A stretch of 64,000 nt of DNA from Branchinecta lynchi (GCA_023053575.1 JAKZAP010000007.1:17955304-18019303); one strand, 5' to 3'. Counted from the first letter of the stretch, positions 10,301 through 20,949 are shown. Translations and numbers: made by a program. Notes: generated from the sequence alone by a model not told the origin.

Positions 10301-12815
10301 ATATAACCGGGACGGATCCGCTCACTTTGGGGGAGTTGGGGGGGGGGGGAGAAGTCCGAATTTGTAGTGATCCCGCGAGTTCCGTGCTTCCTGATGTGCT
10401 GGGACGATGGAAATTGACAGGCATGTCTGGGACCCGACCAGCTTAAATAGGAAATCATCAATTCCCCGATTCGACCATCTGGGGGGGGGGGGGAGTGGAG
10501 GGAGGGTGAAGCCAAAATTTGAGGTATTTTTAGCTTGCGAACGGGTGATCGGATCTTGATGAAAATTGATATTTAGGATGACCTCGTGTCTCAGACACTT
10601 CACTTTAAATCCGGGCCGGATCCGATGACACTGGGGGAGTTGGAGGAGGGAACCGGAAATTTTGAGAAACGCTTAAAGTGGAGGGATCGGGATGAAACTT
10701 GGTGGGAAAAACAACCACAGGTCCTAGAAACGTCATTGACATAACCGGACCGGATCAGGGCACTGTGGGGGAGTTGGGGTGGGGAACCGGAAATTTTGAG
10801 AAACGCTTAAAGTGGAGGGATCGGGATGAAACTTGGTGGGAAAAACAAGCACAGGTCCTAGACACGTCATTGACATAACCGGACCGGATGAGGGCACTGT
10901 GGGGTAGTTGGGATGGGGGTCCGGATTTCTAGAGATCCCGCGAGTTCGGCATACTTCCTGGTGTCCTAGGGCGATGAAACTTGGCAGGTATGTCAAGGAT
11001 CCGAACAGATTGACTTGAGAACAGCCGTTTCCCCGACCCGACCATCGTGGGGGGAGTGGGTGGATGGGGAGTCCGGAATCTAGTGGCGTGCATAACTTTT
11101 GAACGGGTGATCGGATCTTGATGAAAATTGATATTTAGGATGACCTTGTGTCTCAGACACCTCACTTTAAATCCGGGCCGGATCCGATGACACTGGGGGG
11201 AGTTGGAGGAGGTAACCGGAAATTTTGAGAAACGCTTAAAGTGGAGGGATCGGGATGAAACTTGGTGGGAAAAACAAGCACAGGTCCTAGACACGTCATT
11301 GACATAACCGGACCGGATCCGATGACACTGGGAGGAGTTGGAGGAGGGAACCGGAAATTTTGAGAAACGCTTAAAGTGGAGGGATCGGGATGAAACTTGG
11401 TGGGAAAAACAAGCACAGGTCCTCGACACGTCATTGACATAACCGGACCGGATCAGGGCACTGTGGGGGAGTTGGGGTGGGGGTCCGGATTTCTAGCGAT
11501 CCCGCGAGTTCGGCATACTTCCTGATGTCCTAGGGCGATGAAACTTGGCAGGTATGTCAGGGATCCGAACAGATTGACTTGAGAACAGCCGTTTCCCCGA
11601 CCCGACCATCGTGGGGGGAGTGGGTGGATGGGGAGTCCGGAATCTAGTGGCGTGCATAACTTTTGAACGGGTGATCGGATTTGAATGAAACTTGTCTGGT
11701 GAGCTATCGCCTCGGACGTTCAGTGTCACGTCCGAGTCGGGTCCGATACCTGTGGGGATGGGGGGGGGGGAACTCAAGAAACTCTAAAAGTAGAGGGATT
11801 GGGACGAAACTTAATGGATGGAACAAGCATTAGGCCTAGATGAAATTGACGGAGCCAGATGGTTTCGGGGCTCTGTGGGGGGAGTTGGAGGGGGTTTCCT
11901 GGATTTCCGGTAGTCGTGAGTTAGAATAGTTCCAGATGTAAAACGACAACGAAACTTTGCAGGCATATTAGCGACCCGAATTATCTTGACTTAAAAACCT
12001 GACACAACATACCCCCGGAAACTTCCGTTCCTAGATCCGAGCATTTTTGGGGGAGCAAGAGAAGAGAAATATGGACTTCTATAAATTGCGAACGAGTGGT
12101 CTGATTCGAGTGAAACTTCATGGGTGAAACGAATCGATGGCCTCGACATGTAAAACATGCGTTCGAACCATATGCGACCACGATTAGGGGAATTGGGGGT
12201 GGGGGGACTTTTGACATGCACAAATCCAAACGGATGGACCGAATGAGATGCAATTCGACAGTGCCGAGTTTATCCGGCCTAGATTTGTTATTTGGCGTCT
12301 GGGCCGGATTCGGCCAAGGTAGGGGGGGGTACTGGAAACTTGCAGATAGGCTATGCTCCAATTTCAGTCAAACTTGATGAGGGAATTAAGAGATTGGGCC
12401 CGAACCGGCTCCGACAACGTTGGTGGGAAGGGGGGGGGGGGGTACCGGAACTTTCCAAAAATGCTCAGATTCGAGTGAAACTTGGTAGATGGTATAAAGG
12501 AAGATGCTTTAGGTGGTCGATTTTTTTTTATTCCGAACCAGATTCGGCCACGGTAGGTGGAAATAGAGTGAGTACCGGAAATCGTGTAGCACGTCTAGGG
12601 ATCAAACAAATGGATTTATTGGGATGAAAGTTAGAACAGTCATGTGCATTTGCAATCGAGACGATGCCGGAACTGCTCAGAAATGAGTGAAACTAAATAT
12701 CCTATTTCTATTTCCGAACCGCCTTTTTGGATGGCGGGTGTATTTTGTGACGTTTTCATCTACTTTCTTGTACAGCCTACTCGTACAAGTGCCATATGAG
12801 CTCGTAGCTCTTGTT
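7385..12815. repeat. Giant palindrome of two tail-to-tail 140-bp-unit elements (palindrome 2)
   Basis: The left arm (~7385-9640) and right arm (~9905-12815) are near-identical reverse complements. The outermost matches are ATATGGCACTTGTACGAGT at ~7399 and ACTCGTACAAGTGCCATAT at ~12780. The symmetric centre near 9,847 is TGGCACTTGAGCTTACTCAAGTGCCA. Each arm is a tandem array in which AAGTTTCATCG, AAGTTTCATCC and AAGTTTCATTAAGATCC recur about every 140 bp, giving a trimer period of ~425 bp. The right arm is longer because one unit type is duplicated in place twice. It lies in a TRPM intron. Apart from transposition, a foldback assembly error must be excluded. Confidence 0.88.
9833..9865. other. 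Terminal hairpin of the 140-bp-unit family
   Basis: TTTATGGCACTTGAG and CTCAAGTGCCATAT form a 13-14-bp stem around a 4-base loop. The same stem with other loops closes the copies ending near 7,355, 22,935 and 49,806. At 12,790, 48,258 and 42,255 the half-stem TATGGCACTTG lies near the opposite end. A hairpin near one terminus is reminiscent of Helitron-like elements, but the family assignment is an inference. Confidence 0.7.
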
Positions 12816-13725
12816 ATGACTTGGAAAGCACGCAAACCTTAAAGGAGCACCGGGTTTTACCATGTAGCTTTCTGGACAGCCTGATTGTACCGAATATCCA
12901 AGCTTAAATGGGAACTCCCCTGTCGGCAAGAATAACTACGGGCAGAGTTGAAAATTCGCATGACCTCGATGTCAGCCAGCTGTGTCTTGTTTTCTTCCCC
13001 CGATTCTCATTTACCACGGGTGGAGCTTAGCGTGTTGCCTCTTGCAGTATAGAGAGATTGCAGCCTACCCAACGAAAACGGATAGGAGTAGATAGAGTGA
13101 TTTAACATTGTGAAGTATGGGGTTTTCGGCTTTGAGACCAATTTATCCATATTTTATTACTATTATAATCCTGTAAATAGCTGGAAACGATTCCTAGTTT
13201 TTTTTTTCTTAACTGTATAATCACAGCTTTATAGAAAAATATAACCAGAACTGAGAGTTTGAAGGCTTGAAGCTTTCACTACAAAACGGATACTGCTTCC
13301 TATTTTTATTTTTTTTTAATGACACGTCATAACCGACCAATAGGATTCGAGACTCCATTTTTGGAGTAGAAAAGAGTGATTTAACGTTACAAACTTTGAA
13401 GCCTTCAAGCTCTTACTTCCATGGAAACTCTTTTGCAAAAACAGACTTATACGATTAAGGAATAGCCCAATTAACATTTCCAGCAAGTCCCTGGCTCAGA
13501 ACGATGATCAGGCGCCGATAATTTAATAAGTTGAAAGTCCTATACCTACCCAATATTATTTTTTTTTTTTTTTTATCATCCCTTGATGATGGTCCAGCAA
13601 TATCAGTTTTCGTCCGGTAGGGTGCAATCTCTCTATTAAGAGTTACCTCTAAGAAAGGTGACGAAGCAGTCAGATTTGTAATAAGAAGCTCATTTTATCA
13701 GACACAAAGACGATAAAGCCCAAAG
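12816..13725. other. TRPM intron, no gene seen
   Basis: This is AT-rich sequence with poly-T runs. Short inverted or repeated blocks (TTTGAAGGCTTGAAGCTTTC at ~13257, CTTTGAAGCCTTCAAGCTC at ~13396 and a third copy at ~14080) suggest an eroded element. No coding frame is convincing. Confidence 0.4.
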
Positions 13726-13802
13726 GAGCTTTGTTATTGTGTTATGTTTCCCGCCATGGCCCTTGGGCTTTATTGGGAATAAATTCATTCATTCATTCAT
13801 GC
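13726..13802 (+). mobile_element. LINE 3' end with (ATTC)n tail
   Basis: The block GCCATGGCCCTTGGGCTTTA, then AATAAA and (ATTC)n, matches the 3' terminus of the intact LINE (GCCATGGCCCTCGGGCTG...AATAAA(CTAT)n at ~63,410). Only the last 75 or so bases are recognisable. Confidence 0.6.
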
Positions 13803-14559
13803 TGAGTTAGCAATTAAGCAACTGGTACGTTGAGACATAGACCGAACAGGCATGCATTTAGTTCAGATTCAATACGATCGCTGTGAATATTCGTAATTTT
13901 ATTTTAGCCATCTCAGGACTGTAAACAATCGCTTCTGGAAAAGGAATTAAGCTTGGAAAATTTTAGGCATTTAGCTGGTGAAACTTAATAAAAGAGTTTT
14001 ATGTTTTGTTTCTAAATTGTACTCTAGCCTACACAAAACTTAGTTCGGTACTTAGTTTTCCATCAGAACTGAGAGCTTGAAGGCTTGAAGCTACACAAAT
14101 TTAGTCAATGTTTCTGTATGACGAATACAAAAAAAGGTAAATCGTTCTTCTCACGTCTCCTGGGACAGATATTCTAACTGACTTTCAAAACTTAGACTTA
14201 AAAACATTTAGTAGCATGTCCTTTCCTTCTTCAAACTTGTAAGCGTTAGGTCCAATTTTATTGATCCTATTTTGACTTTATTTTCGTCATCCTTGAATGT
14301 AGAGGAATGCCCGAATTCTATCATCTCACTGCAAAGTAACCCTAGCCCCTCATATCGTTTCTTCAACTGGTGGTAGCTGCGATTTGTTAGAGGAACATGG
14401 GCAAAATCTTCCTTCCTTCCTCCACCTTCAAATTGGCTTTGGGTCTGGCTTGGAGCCAATCCCTTTCCACCTTTCTTTTCGTCTTATCTGATTACTGCTA
14501 AACATCGTGCGATAGAATTCATCATCTGTTTGTATATCCTCACTTCTTTCCGTACCGGG

Positions 14560-16600
14560 TGTGTGTGTGTGGGGGGGGGGGGGGGGGGGGGGGGGTGGGG
14601 GATTCGGCGATTTGTTGCAAGTTGCAAGGTAGTTTTAACTTTCGGCAGATCGCTGAGAGTTTTGATTTTCCACGGCGTTTAACGTGCAGTCGAAAAGGAT
14701 GTGTTGGACTATTTCTTCTTTTTGGTGGCATCGCCTGCAGCTGGGGGCAGGGGGTCACTATGGAGGGGGGGGGGAGGGGGTTGACAAAGGTCTTGAGAAA
14801 GTACTTTCGTCGGGCGAAGAAATAACACTACAGAAGAAATAAAATTTTGTATGCTTTTGTCAGGCGTCGGTCGACTCGTCGGCACATCGGGTTCTTACGC
14901 AAGAAATGAAATCCTGCCAACATTTTTTGGGCAAAAAACTGAAGAAATCGAATCCTGCATGCCTTTGTCATGCCTCGGTGGTCTCGTCGGCACATCGGAT
15001 TCTTTTTATACATAAAAAAATCCAGAAGAGACAAATTCTTTTTGTTTCTGTCGGGCGTCGGTTGACTCGTTGGCACACCGGGTTCTTTTTATAAGCAAGA
15101 AAAAAGATCCTGCAAACATTTGTCGGGCACAGCACTGAAGAATCGAATTTCGTATGCTTTTGCCGTGCCTCGGTATTCTCCGTCGGTACATGGTTTTGCC
15201 GGGCGTCGGTATTCTCGTCGACATATCAGATTCTTTTTACACGAAAAAAAAAATTAAATTCTGTAAATTTTAAAAAGTAAAAAATAAAGCTCTTTACTGT
15301 CTTGTCGGGCAAAACACAGAAGAAATAGAATTCTGAATGCCTTTGTCGGGCATCGGTATTTTTGTCGGCACATAGGGCCTTTTTATACGTAAGAAATAAA
15401 ATTCTGCAAAGATCTGCCGGGCGGAAATTTTTCCGGCCGTTGCTTAGTTTAACTTGTTCTGGATACAGTCGTTGGACGCTTCGCATTTTAGCGAAAGCGG
15501 AACCGAAAAGCCGAATATGTAAATTTAAATATATGAATTTATATTAAAGGAACAATCTCAACTGCTGCACTACAGTTAGTTTTACAAAAATGTCGCCTGC
15601 AGCGCATTTTGTAGTATTCTCTATTTGGAAGAACGGTGCATTACCGAGTTTTCGTTTTAGGACAGAAATTCTTGGGGTTTGAAACACGACGTTAAAAGCC
15701 GGAATTTGTACGGTACTATAGCTAAATTTTCCGAAAAAAAGGCAGATTAAAAAATGTACAGGCTACGTAAGAAATCAAATTCTGCAAATATCTGTCGGGC
15801 GCAAATTTTTCCGGAAAAAATACAAACTTAAAAAAAAAATTTGCCGTCGTTGCTTAGTTCAACTTGTTCTGGGTACAGTCGTTGGAAGCTTTGCATTTTA
15901 GCGAAAGTTGAAACGAAAAGCCGAATATGTGAATTTAAATATATGAATTTACATTAAAGGAACAATCTCAACTGATGCATTACAGCTAGTTTACACAAAG
16001 ATCTGGCAGACATACAAAAACGGCAGATTTAAAAGATTTTGCCTGCGGCGCTTAGTTTACTTGTTCTTGGTACAGTCGTTGGAAGCTTCGCTTTTTAGCG
16101 AAAGTTAAAATGAAAAGCCAAATATGTGAAGTTTAATGTAGGAAATACATCAGAGGAATAATATCAACTGATGCATTACAGTTAGTTTTAGCCCGGTTCT
16201 ATTCTGTGCTGGCGTTGCCGCTTTGCGGCAACGGCATTTTTTTTTGGCACATTTTTCAGTCCGCCGGTACACCGGACGTCCCCCTCCCCCCAACGGTAAA
16301 ATGCTAGTGACGCCCCTGGCTGGGGGTGTGGGTTAATCCTCACTCGAACAGTGTTTTATTAAGCAGGATGGTTGAAGCCTTTAGGCAACAGTACAGGCAT
16401 GACTCTTCGTGTCTTTTGAATGACGACTTCAAAAGTCTCATTTTGTTTGGCGGGGCTCTTTGCCTGAGGACATCTCGAAATGTTTTGAGGGTTAAGGGTA
16501 TTGACGTCTGGGAACTGGCAACTGAGCCAGCCAGCTTGCCCTACCTCGTTTCCCTTTATTCCTTTATGGCTAGGGATAAAAGACCATGAAACACGCGCTC
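14560..16600 (-). pseudogene. Decayed LINE ORF2 with RNase H-like and zinc-knuckle pieces, split by a hAT element
   Basis: On the minus strand, ~16590-16540 reads IPSHKGIKGNEV, the RNase H consensus (H.GI.GNE) found in I/Jockey-group LINEs. Past the hAT insertion, ~14745-14690 reads CRRCHQKEEIVQHILFDC, the CxxC...H...C knuckle that ends many LINE ORF2 proteins. The two parts are separated by the hAT element at 14748-16318 and contain stops and frameshifts. A poly-G tract (~14571-14595) follows. It is a pseudogene relic, and the clade is uncertain. Confidence 0.6.
14748..16318. mobile_element. Non-autonomous hAT-type element with internal tandem repeats, ~1.57 kb
   Basis: The left end is CAGGGGGTCACTA and the right end TAGTGACGCCCCTG. 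The flanking 8-bp duplication GCTGGGGG is perfect (14740-14747 and 16319-16326). The interior has about six degenerate ~110-bp units (TGTCGGGC.TCGGT...CTCGTCGGCACATCGG, then TTCTTTTTATA) at ~14860-15420. These are followed by three copies of a longer block (TACAGTCGTTGGA.GCTT, TTTTAGCGAAAG) at ~15460, 15880 and 16070. There is no transposase. It is inserted in a LINE relic. Confidence 0.85.
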
Positions 16601-17415
16601 GACGTTCGATTCTCAGAGGCTTTGGATGATAGTTCTAGTTGTTCTTATGTCTGAATCTTCGATCGCTGGCCTTGTGGATATTTTCGATAAGGTGGAGTGC
16701 TGATTCCACCATTACTATCCATTTCCGTTTATTTTGAATTCTGTGCACTTTCTTGACGCGAAGAACGCCGATCAGAAGCACCAGCGTCTATAATTACTCT
16801 GTGGTCGGGACAGGCGCTGGGTAGACTCCACCCCCGGTAAATGGAATCGGGAAAAAAAACCTACTTGGCTTGATTCTAATCTTCTCGCTTCTCCCCTTAT
16901 TTATTCTTGCTAGCAGTCGTACGGCCGTCGTAGCCCTGCTCGTCCAAACCCGGCGTGATCTCATCGGTCAGAAAAAAAAATCCGTAAAATGTTAAAGGTC
17001 ATAGTTTTGCTGTTTATGAATATGAATATGAGAGTTATTCTCAGCCGTTTAAGTTGTTTTTCTTTGGATATTAGCAGTACTGAAATTTTTCACATGTCTA
17101 CGTCCCCAGACTGATCAGGCTCCTTCTCTCTTTTCTTAAAGTATTTTGTATTGTTGACCTTTTAGGGGTATTTAGTACCTTACAGGTTACCATCTGGGCT
17201 AAAAGGCTGATTTTCCTGACAGCCCACGATTGCCAGTGTATACCTTAATTTAGCTGACAGTGGAGACATAGATTGCGTTCTTTTAGGCTACAACGTATGG
17301 TAATAACTAAACATAGATAGCCTAGGGTACTTCTACACAGTTTACAAGGAATACTACTAACATAAATTTCGGACTCTCCTAAAGCTCTTCGCAATACCCC
17401 AGAAAGAATACCAAC
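16600..17415. other. TRPM intron, no gene seen
   Basis: No exon-like frame with splice sites and no repeat of the named families was recognised here. Confidence 0.4.
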
Positions 17416-17419
17416 TAGC

Positions 17420-17793
17420 CTGTGTTCGTTCCAGAGGTAAGCAGCCAGGCTCCAGTCGTCTTTGCCGCTTTCAGCACTCCTTTCTTCAACACTCTATCCA
17501 GTCTAGGTGGGAGCTCGAAGTTCGCCTTTCCACCATGCACAGATATCACTAATTTGGGCAATTCCAAACCCCACTGTTTCAGTAGTAAATGAAGCGCATT
17601 TTCCGGTCTCGTATCGAAGGCTAGTCGGATGTACTGTGCTTTCGAGGGGTGAGCACCTCCTTGGAACTCAATTGTGCCATAGGCGTCTGTCGGGCTCAGC
17701 TTCGTGTGGATCAGGGGGCTCCATGTGTCAGTTTTGACATCCAAGTTGACCCCCTTGGTCCGGTGGGTTGTGAAAGCCTTGCCACAGTAGCAT
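17420..17793 (-). CDS. TRPM: TRPM-family cation channel, exon (start of SLOG/LSDAT domain)
   Basis: The minus-strand acceptor is TTTCCAG, followed by 124 full codons. The peptide begins CYCGKAF and continues LSPTDAYGTIEFQGGAHPSK, AQYIRLAFDTRPENALHLLL, WGLELPKLVISVHGGKANFE and KAAKTTGAWLLTSGTNTG. Every block is characteristic of the TRPM melastatin homology region: GTIEFQGG, LELPKL.ISVHGG and TTGAW. The first base completes an AGA codon left by the 20132 exon. The last base (G) is completed by GG of the 5412 exon, giving NTG-VTRHVGDAL. The required donor position reads AG|GCTAGT, so a GC-AG intron is implied. Identity is very secure; subtype is unknown. Confidence 0.95.
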
Positions 17794-17799
17794 CTGGAA

Positions 17800-18355
17800 A
17801 TTACACGCAATTTACGTTAACCAATGAGATTGCTTGTAGCCGTGATTAAGGCCAAGTTACCGTATAGCAACTTCAAACGATCCGAAACTCCTATAGCCTA
17901 CATATGAAGCTAGGCTTCCTTTTGCATTCTTTTCTGAAAATTTGAGCAGAAAGAACGTTCGTCCGAATACTGTAACGTTATTCAAATGAGGCAGAGATTT
18001 GTCTGATCTATTCTTGCTTGCCCAGTGGGACCGTGTCTTGAAAATAGCTTTGTTCCACCAAGGTATATGTCGGCTTTCTGATTGCGAATGAAACATAAGT
18101 GTGATGGGTCATGGTTAACTGAGCTGGTGATGCTAGGCTAGATACGCCTTCGGTTGCCCCCTTAAGACCACCAACAAAATTAAGAAAGCTGAATAGAATT
18201 TTGATCCAAACCAAGTAGAACAGAATAAGTAAATAAAATATTAAGTAGAGATGGAATGTTATGCAACGGACGTTTACCGTGGCAGTAGTGACAGATACCA
18301 TACAGTACGTATTACTTGTACTTGTACCAGATACTTTTAACGTGGCAAATAACCT
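17800..18355. other. TRPM intron, no gene seen
   Basis: No recognised coding segment, RNA gene or named repeat was found between the acceptor side of the 17793 exon and the tRNA-like sequence at 18361. Confidence 0.35.
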
Positions 18356-18360
18356 GAGCC

Positions 18361-18432
18361 CTTCTGTAGCTCAGTAGTAGAGCAGTGGCACAGAAAGCCG
18401 AAGGTCTTGGGTTCAAAGAGCTGAGCAGCATT
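18361..18432 (+). tRNA. tRNA-like sequence, probably a pseudogene
   Basis: TGTAGCTCAGTAGTAGAGC matches an internal A box. A B-box-like GGTTCAA follows about 45 bases later, and a T8 run stands where a Pol III terminator would be. The acceptor ends do not pair and the anticodon loop (ACAGAAA) lacks the universal T before the anticodon. It is therefore more likely a tRNA-derived relic than a working tRNA. Confidence 0.35.
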
Positions 18433-18929
18433 TTTTTTCTTTCAGTTAACTACTTGCAATAAGTAAACCCCTAGATGACACATCCCACGTCTAGAACAAC
18501 AATCCCCAAAACATCCCCGAAAAAAGGTCTTTAAAAAACTCCTCAGCAAAACGTCCCCCGCCCCTTAATACGTCCCCGCACGTAAACATCTTCGTCTAAA
18601 ACAGAAACTCCCTAAAAAAAAACTGTTTTCAGATTTACGTTTTTTTCACAAACCCCGCACTCTTTCTAAGTCGACTCAAGACGTTGAGGCTCGGATTCAC
18701 TACCTCAAACGACACACCACCTAGATAAGCCAGACGGCCTTGAGATTTTTGGAAAGGGGCCGTATCCTGAACGACTATTCCCGTGTCCACCATTTTTTTT
18801 TCTCAAAACCTGCAATGTTTCAAGGGTGTCCTACCTAGATGATGTGACTGAAGAACAATGATTAATATAAATCTCATAGATTCTATAGTGTCTGCTAATA
18901 AAACTATCTTACTACTATTGTACCCTTTT

Positions 18930-19745
18930 GGATGTTTCTTCGTCGCTATAAAGAAGACCAAAGGTGTCGATGGGATCCCAAAAATCTAATGTTTGATTCA
19001 GAGAATTGGGTCTTGTCTTCGCCAGATCCAGTCTTCGCCAGGCTAATCATTAGAGAAACCAAGTTCAGATATACCTCTATAAGCCATATCTATTACAACG
19101 ATACTGACCAAGACTTCCTGCTTTACTTCTACCAAGTTTCCGGTTTCGCCCGAATTCCGAGCGAACTACTACACTGTAAAAAAAAATCTTGCAGTATTTC
19201 CTACTGGGATTAACATTGTCTTTATTGAGATAAGATTAGGCCTAATCCGGATTAGTTTTATCCCAATAGAGATAAGATTAATCCCAGTAGACAAATACTG
19301 CATCCTTATCCGGAGAAACTTTTTACAGTGTAGTCCAGCAAAAAAGAAAATTCGGAAACGAATCCAGCGTATCTCCTTATCCATACAAAGAACATCTAAA
19401 CAACTTTAAATAAAACTTTGACTTAAAAAAAATTCCGGTTACAACCGGATTCAGGACTAATTGTATGTCCGGGTAAAAAACAATTGTCATATACAGACTC
19501 AGCCTCTCTTCTTACCCCTTAATCTGTCATCTAATCAAACTTTTGCTTTTAACAAATTTTCCGGTTTTGGCCGGATTCCGGGCGAACTAGTTGTTCGGCG
19601 AGAAAATCGTTTTCACCATCGTGTTCAGCATGTCCGTTTCCACTGCTTCTTCCACACCTTCTCCACTGCTTTCTTGCAGAAAATTTAAAATTAATGTCTT
19701 TCCTGCGTCTTTATATGTTTTATTTATTTTCTTTCACTTACTCCG
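18930..19745 (+). repeat. GGATCC-ended family, copy interrupted by a MITE
   Basis: It opens with AGACCAAAGGTGTCGATGGG and GATCCCAAAAATCTAAT, as at 52,204, and continues into ~120-bp units (TTTCCGGTT, GGATTCCGG, GAACTA, GAGAAAAT, TTCAGCATGTC). The MITE at 19172-19330 splits the first unit; the copy at ~52,470 is uninterrupted there. Confidence 0.75.
19172..19330. mobile_element. 159-bp MITE with TA target duplication (Tc1/mariner-like)
   Basis: The ends are CACTGTAAAAA and TTTTTACAGTG, with further pairing inside (CTACTGGGATTAA against TTAATCCCAGTAG). TA flanks both sides. The unoccupied site is visible at ~52,480 in a sister repeat (GTACTTGTCCAGC against CTAC-TA...TA-GTCCAGC). It has no coding capacity. 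TA duplication plus short inverted repeats suggests a Tc1/mariner derivative. Confidence 0.75.
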
Positions 19746-20131
19746 CTTTATCGAAATGGCGGGTTACAAATAAATTACTTACTTTCTTACTATAATTTGA
19801 GGAGGTTTCTTCGCTGGAATATTTTTTGGAAGTGAGGACGATGAGATGGGGATTTTTCGCTTGGATGTTTTTAGTCAGGGACGTTTCACGGCTAAGCCTC
19901 CTATCATATCTCATTTCAGGGGAACGAAATTTCATGGGGACATTTTGAACTCAGACGATCAGACGTCCTCAGCTGAGGACTATCATATGATGTATTTTCA
20001 TGGGGACATTTTCAAGTGAGGACGATTAGTCTGAATGTTTCGCTAGGACACTCTTTGCCGGGGACGTTTCATGGCTATTGGCTAAGCCTCCTATCATAGG
20101 TCATGGTCGATCTGTGTGCGCCCTTACTTAC

Positions 20132-20217
20132 CTCGTAGAATCTTTGGCACTAGGGACGAACTGGTTACATTCTCTTTTGGAAAAAAAAGCTTCGACGGAC
20201 TTCGGCACGGGATCTGT
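20132..20217 (-). CDS. TRPM: TRPM-family cation channel, exon (N-terminal KREC motif)
   Basis: The minus-strand acceptor is TTTTCTTTTACAG and the donor is GAG|GTAAGT. The 86 bases read TDPVPKSVEAFFSKREC then NQFVPSAKDST and end with two bases (AG). These join with the A of the 17793 exon as arginine, giving ...DSTR-CYCG. TRPM proteins start their conserved region with a similar F.KREC..F.PS.KD block followed by a C.CG turn. The incoming phase is 0, so at least one more exon should lie upstream (above 20,217). None could be recognised. Confidence 0.88.
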
Positions 20218-20439
20218 CTGTAAAAGAAAAAGCAATTACAAAATACCGCTGATGTAGACACATCTATCGATAATATCGACACAGTTTCGACGCAAGTAGC
20301 ACGCGATATCCGTCAGTTCACCTGGCTTACATTAGTATAACTTTATTGTTACGGAGAGATCCTTGAAAGATCAGGCTATCCTATTTTATTCCACAAGGAA
20401 ACATAAACATAATTGTTACTATTATTTATTTATTGATTA

Positions 20440-20520
20440 CTCAAACAATGCATAAAACGGATACGTCAGCTACGATGCTTTTGGCAGCGATATTTCGGCC
20501 ATTCTTGGCTAGGGTTAAAA
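20440..20520 (+). repeat. CGTCAGCT foldback-family terminus
   Basis: AAAACGGATACGTCAGCTAC, then GCAGCGATATTTCGGCC and TTCTTGGCTAGGGT, matches the ends of the foldback family at 33.4-34.3 and 54.7-55.1 kb. Only one terminus is present. Confidence 0.6.
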
Positions 20521-20579
20521 AACATAATACAATAACAAAAAACAAAATATCATACACTCCGGAAACAAACCAAAAATCA

Positions 20580-20945
20580 ACTTCTACAAAAATAGTTCAC
20601 GGTGGGTTATAGCTAGCTTCAGGAATCTACCCAGCCTTCGGAGCTCACCAAAACACTTACTTCCCATACTTGAAACTAAATCCTTTTCCTCCCATGCCTC
20701 CCGACCAAACACTTCCTTTCTTAATTCTTTCAACTCCTCGCAATAACATATCAAAAGTACCGCATCCTCTCCTTCAATACCACACATGGACAAAAATAAG
20801 GACCAGTACCTTTCCTATCTCTACCAATATAATTTCTCCGCATCCGCACCGGAAGAGCGTCCACCCTAAGACTCGCCATCCACCTCAATTCTGGCCCCCC
20901 CCCCCCCCAATCCCAACTTAAAATATAATTCTTCAGAGACAATTT
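20580..20945 (-). pseudogene. LINE ORF2 C-terminal fragment, same family as the intact LINE
   Basis: On the minus strand it reads RRNYIGRDRKGTGPYFCP, MCGIEGEDAVLLICYC and LRRLGRFLKLAITHRELFL. This parallels the C-terminus of the intact ORF2 (RRRYIGQCKQKFGPYFCPMC, HMLCDC, KKMGRFLRLAMEHRSRFLE). It is 5'-truncated, carries a frameshift near 20,790 and has a C10 run. It is dead. Confidence 0.8.
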
Positions 20946-20949
20946 TGGG

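Noticed and set aside
10929..11429. Long open frames on both strands in 6-12 kb reading KFHPDPSTLSVSQ or KFHSNPITRSKV, suggestive of a repeat protein
   Set aside because: The ~140-bp unit is usually not a multiple of three and similar frames appear on both strands and in several phases. The open frames arise from GC-rich repeat composition, with no starts, splice sites or conserved frame.
14208..14459. 83-codon minus-strand frame as a small gene
   Set aside because: No family resemblance, no splice or expression signal, and it lies inside a repeat-rich TRPM intron.
18361..18432. Functional tRNA-Ser(AGA)
   Set aside because: The acceptor stem does not pair, position 33 is not T, and the long variable arm expected for serine is absent.
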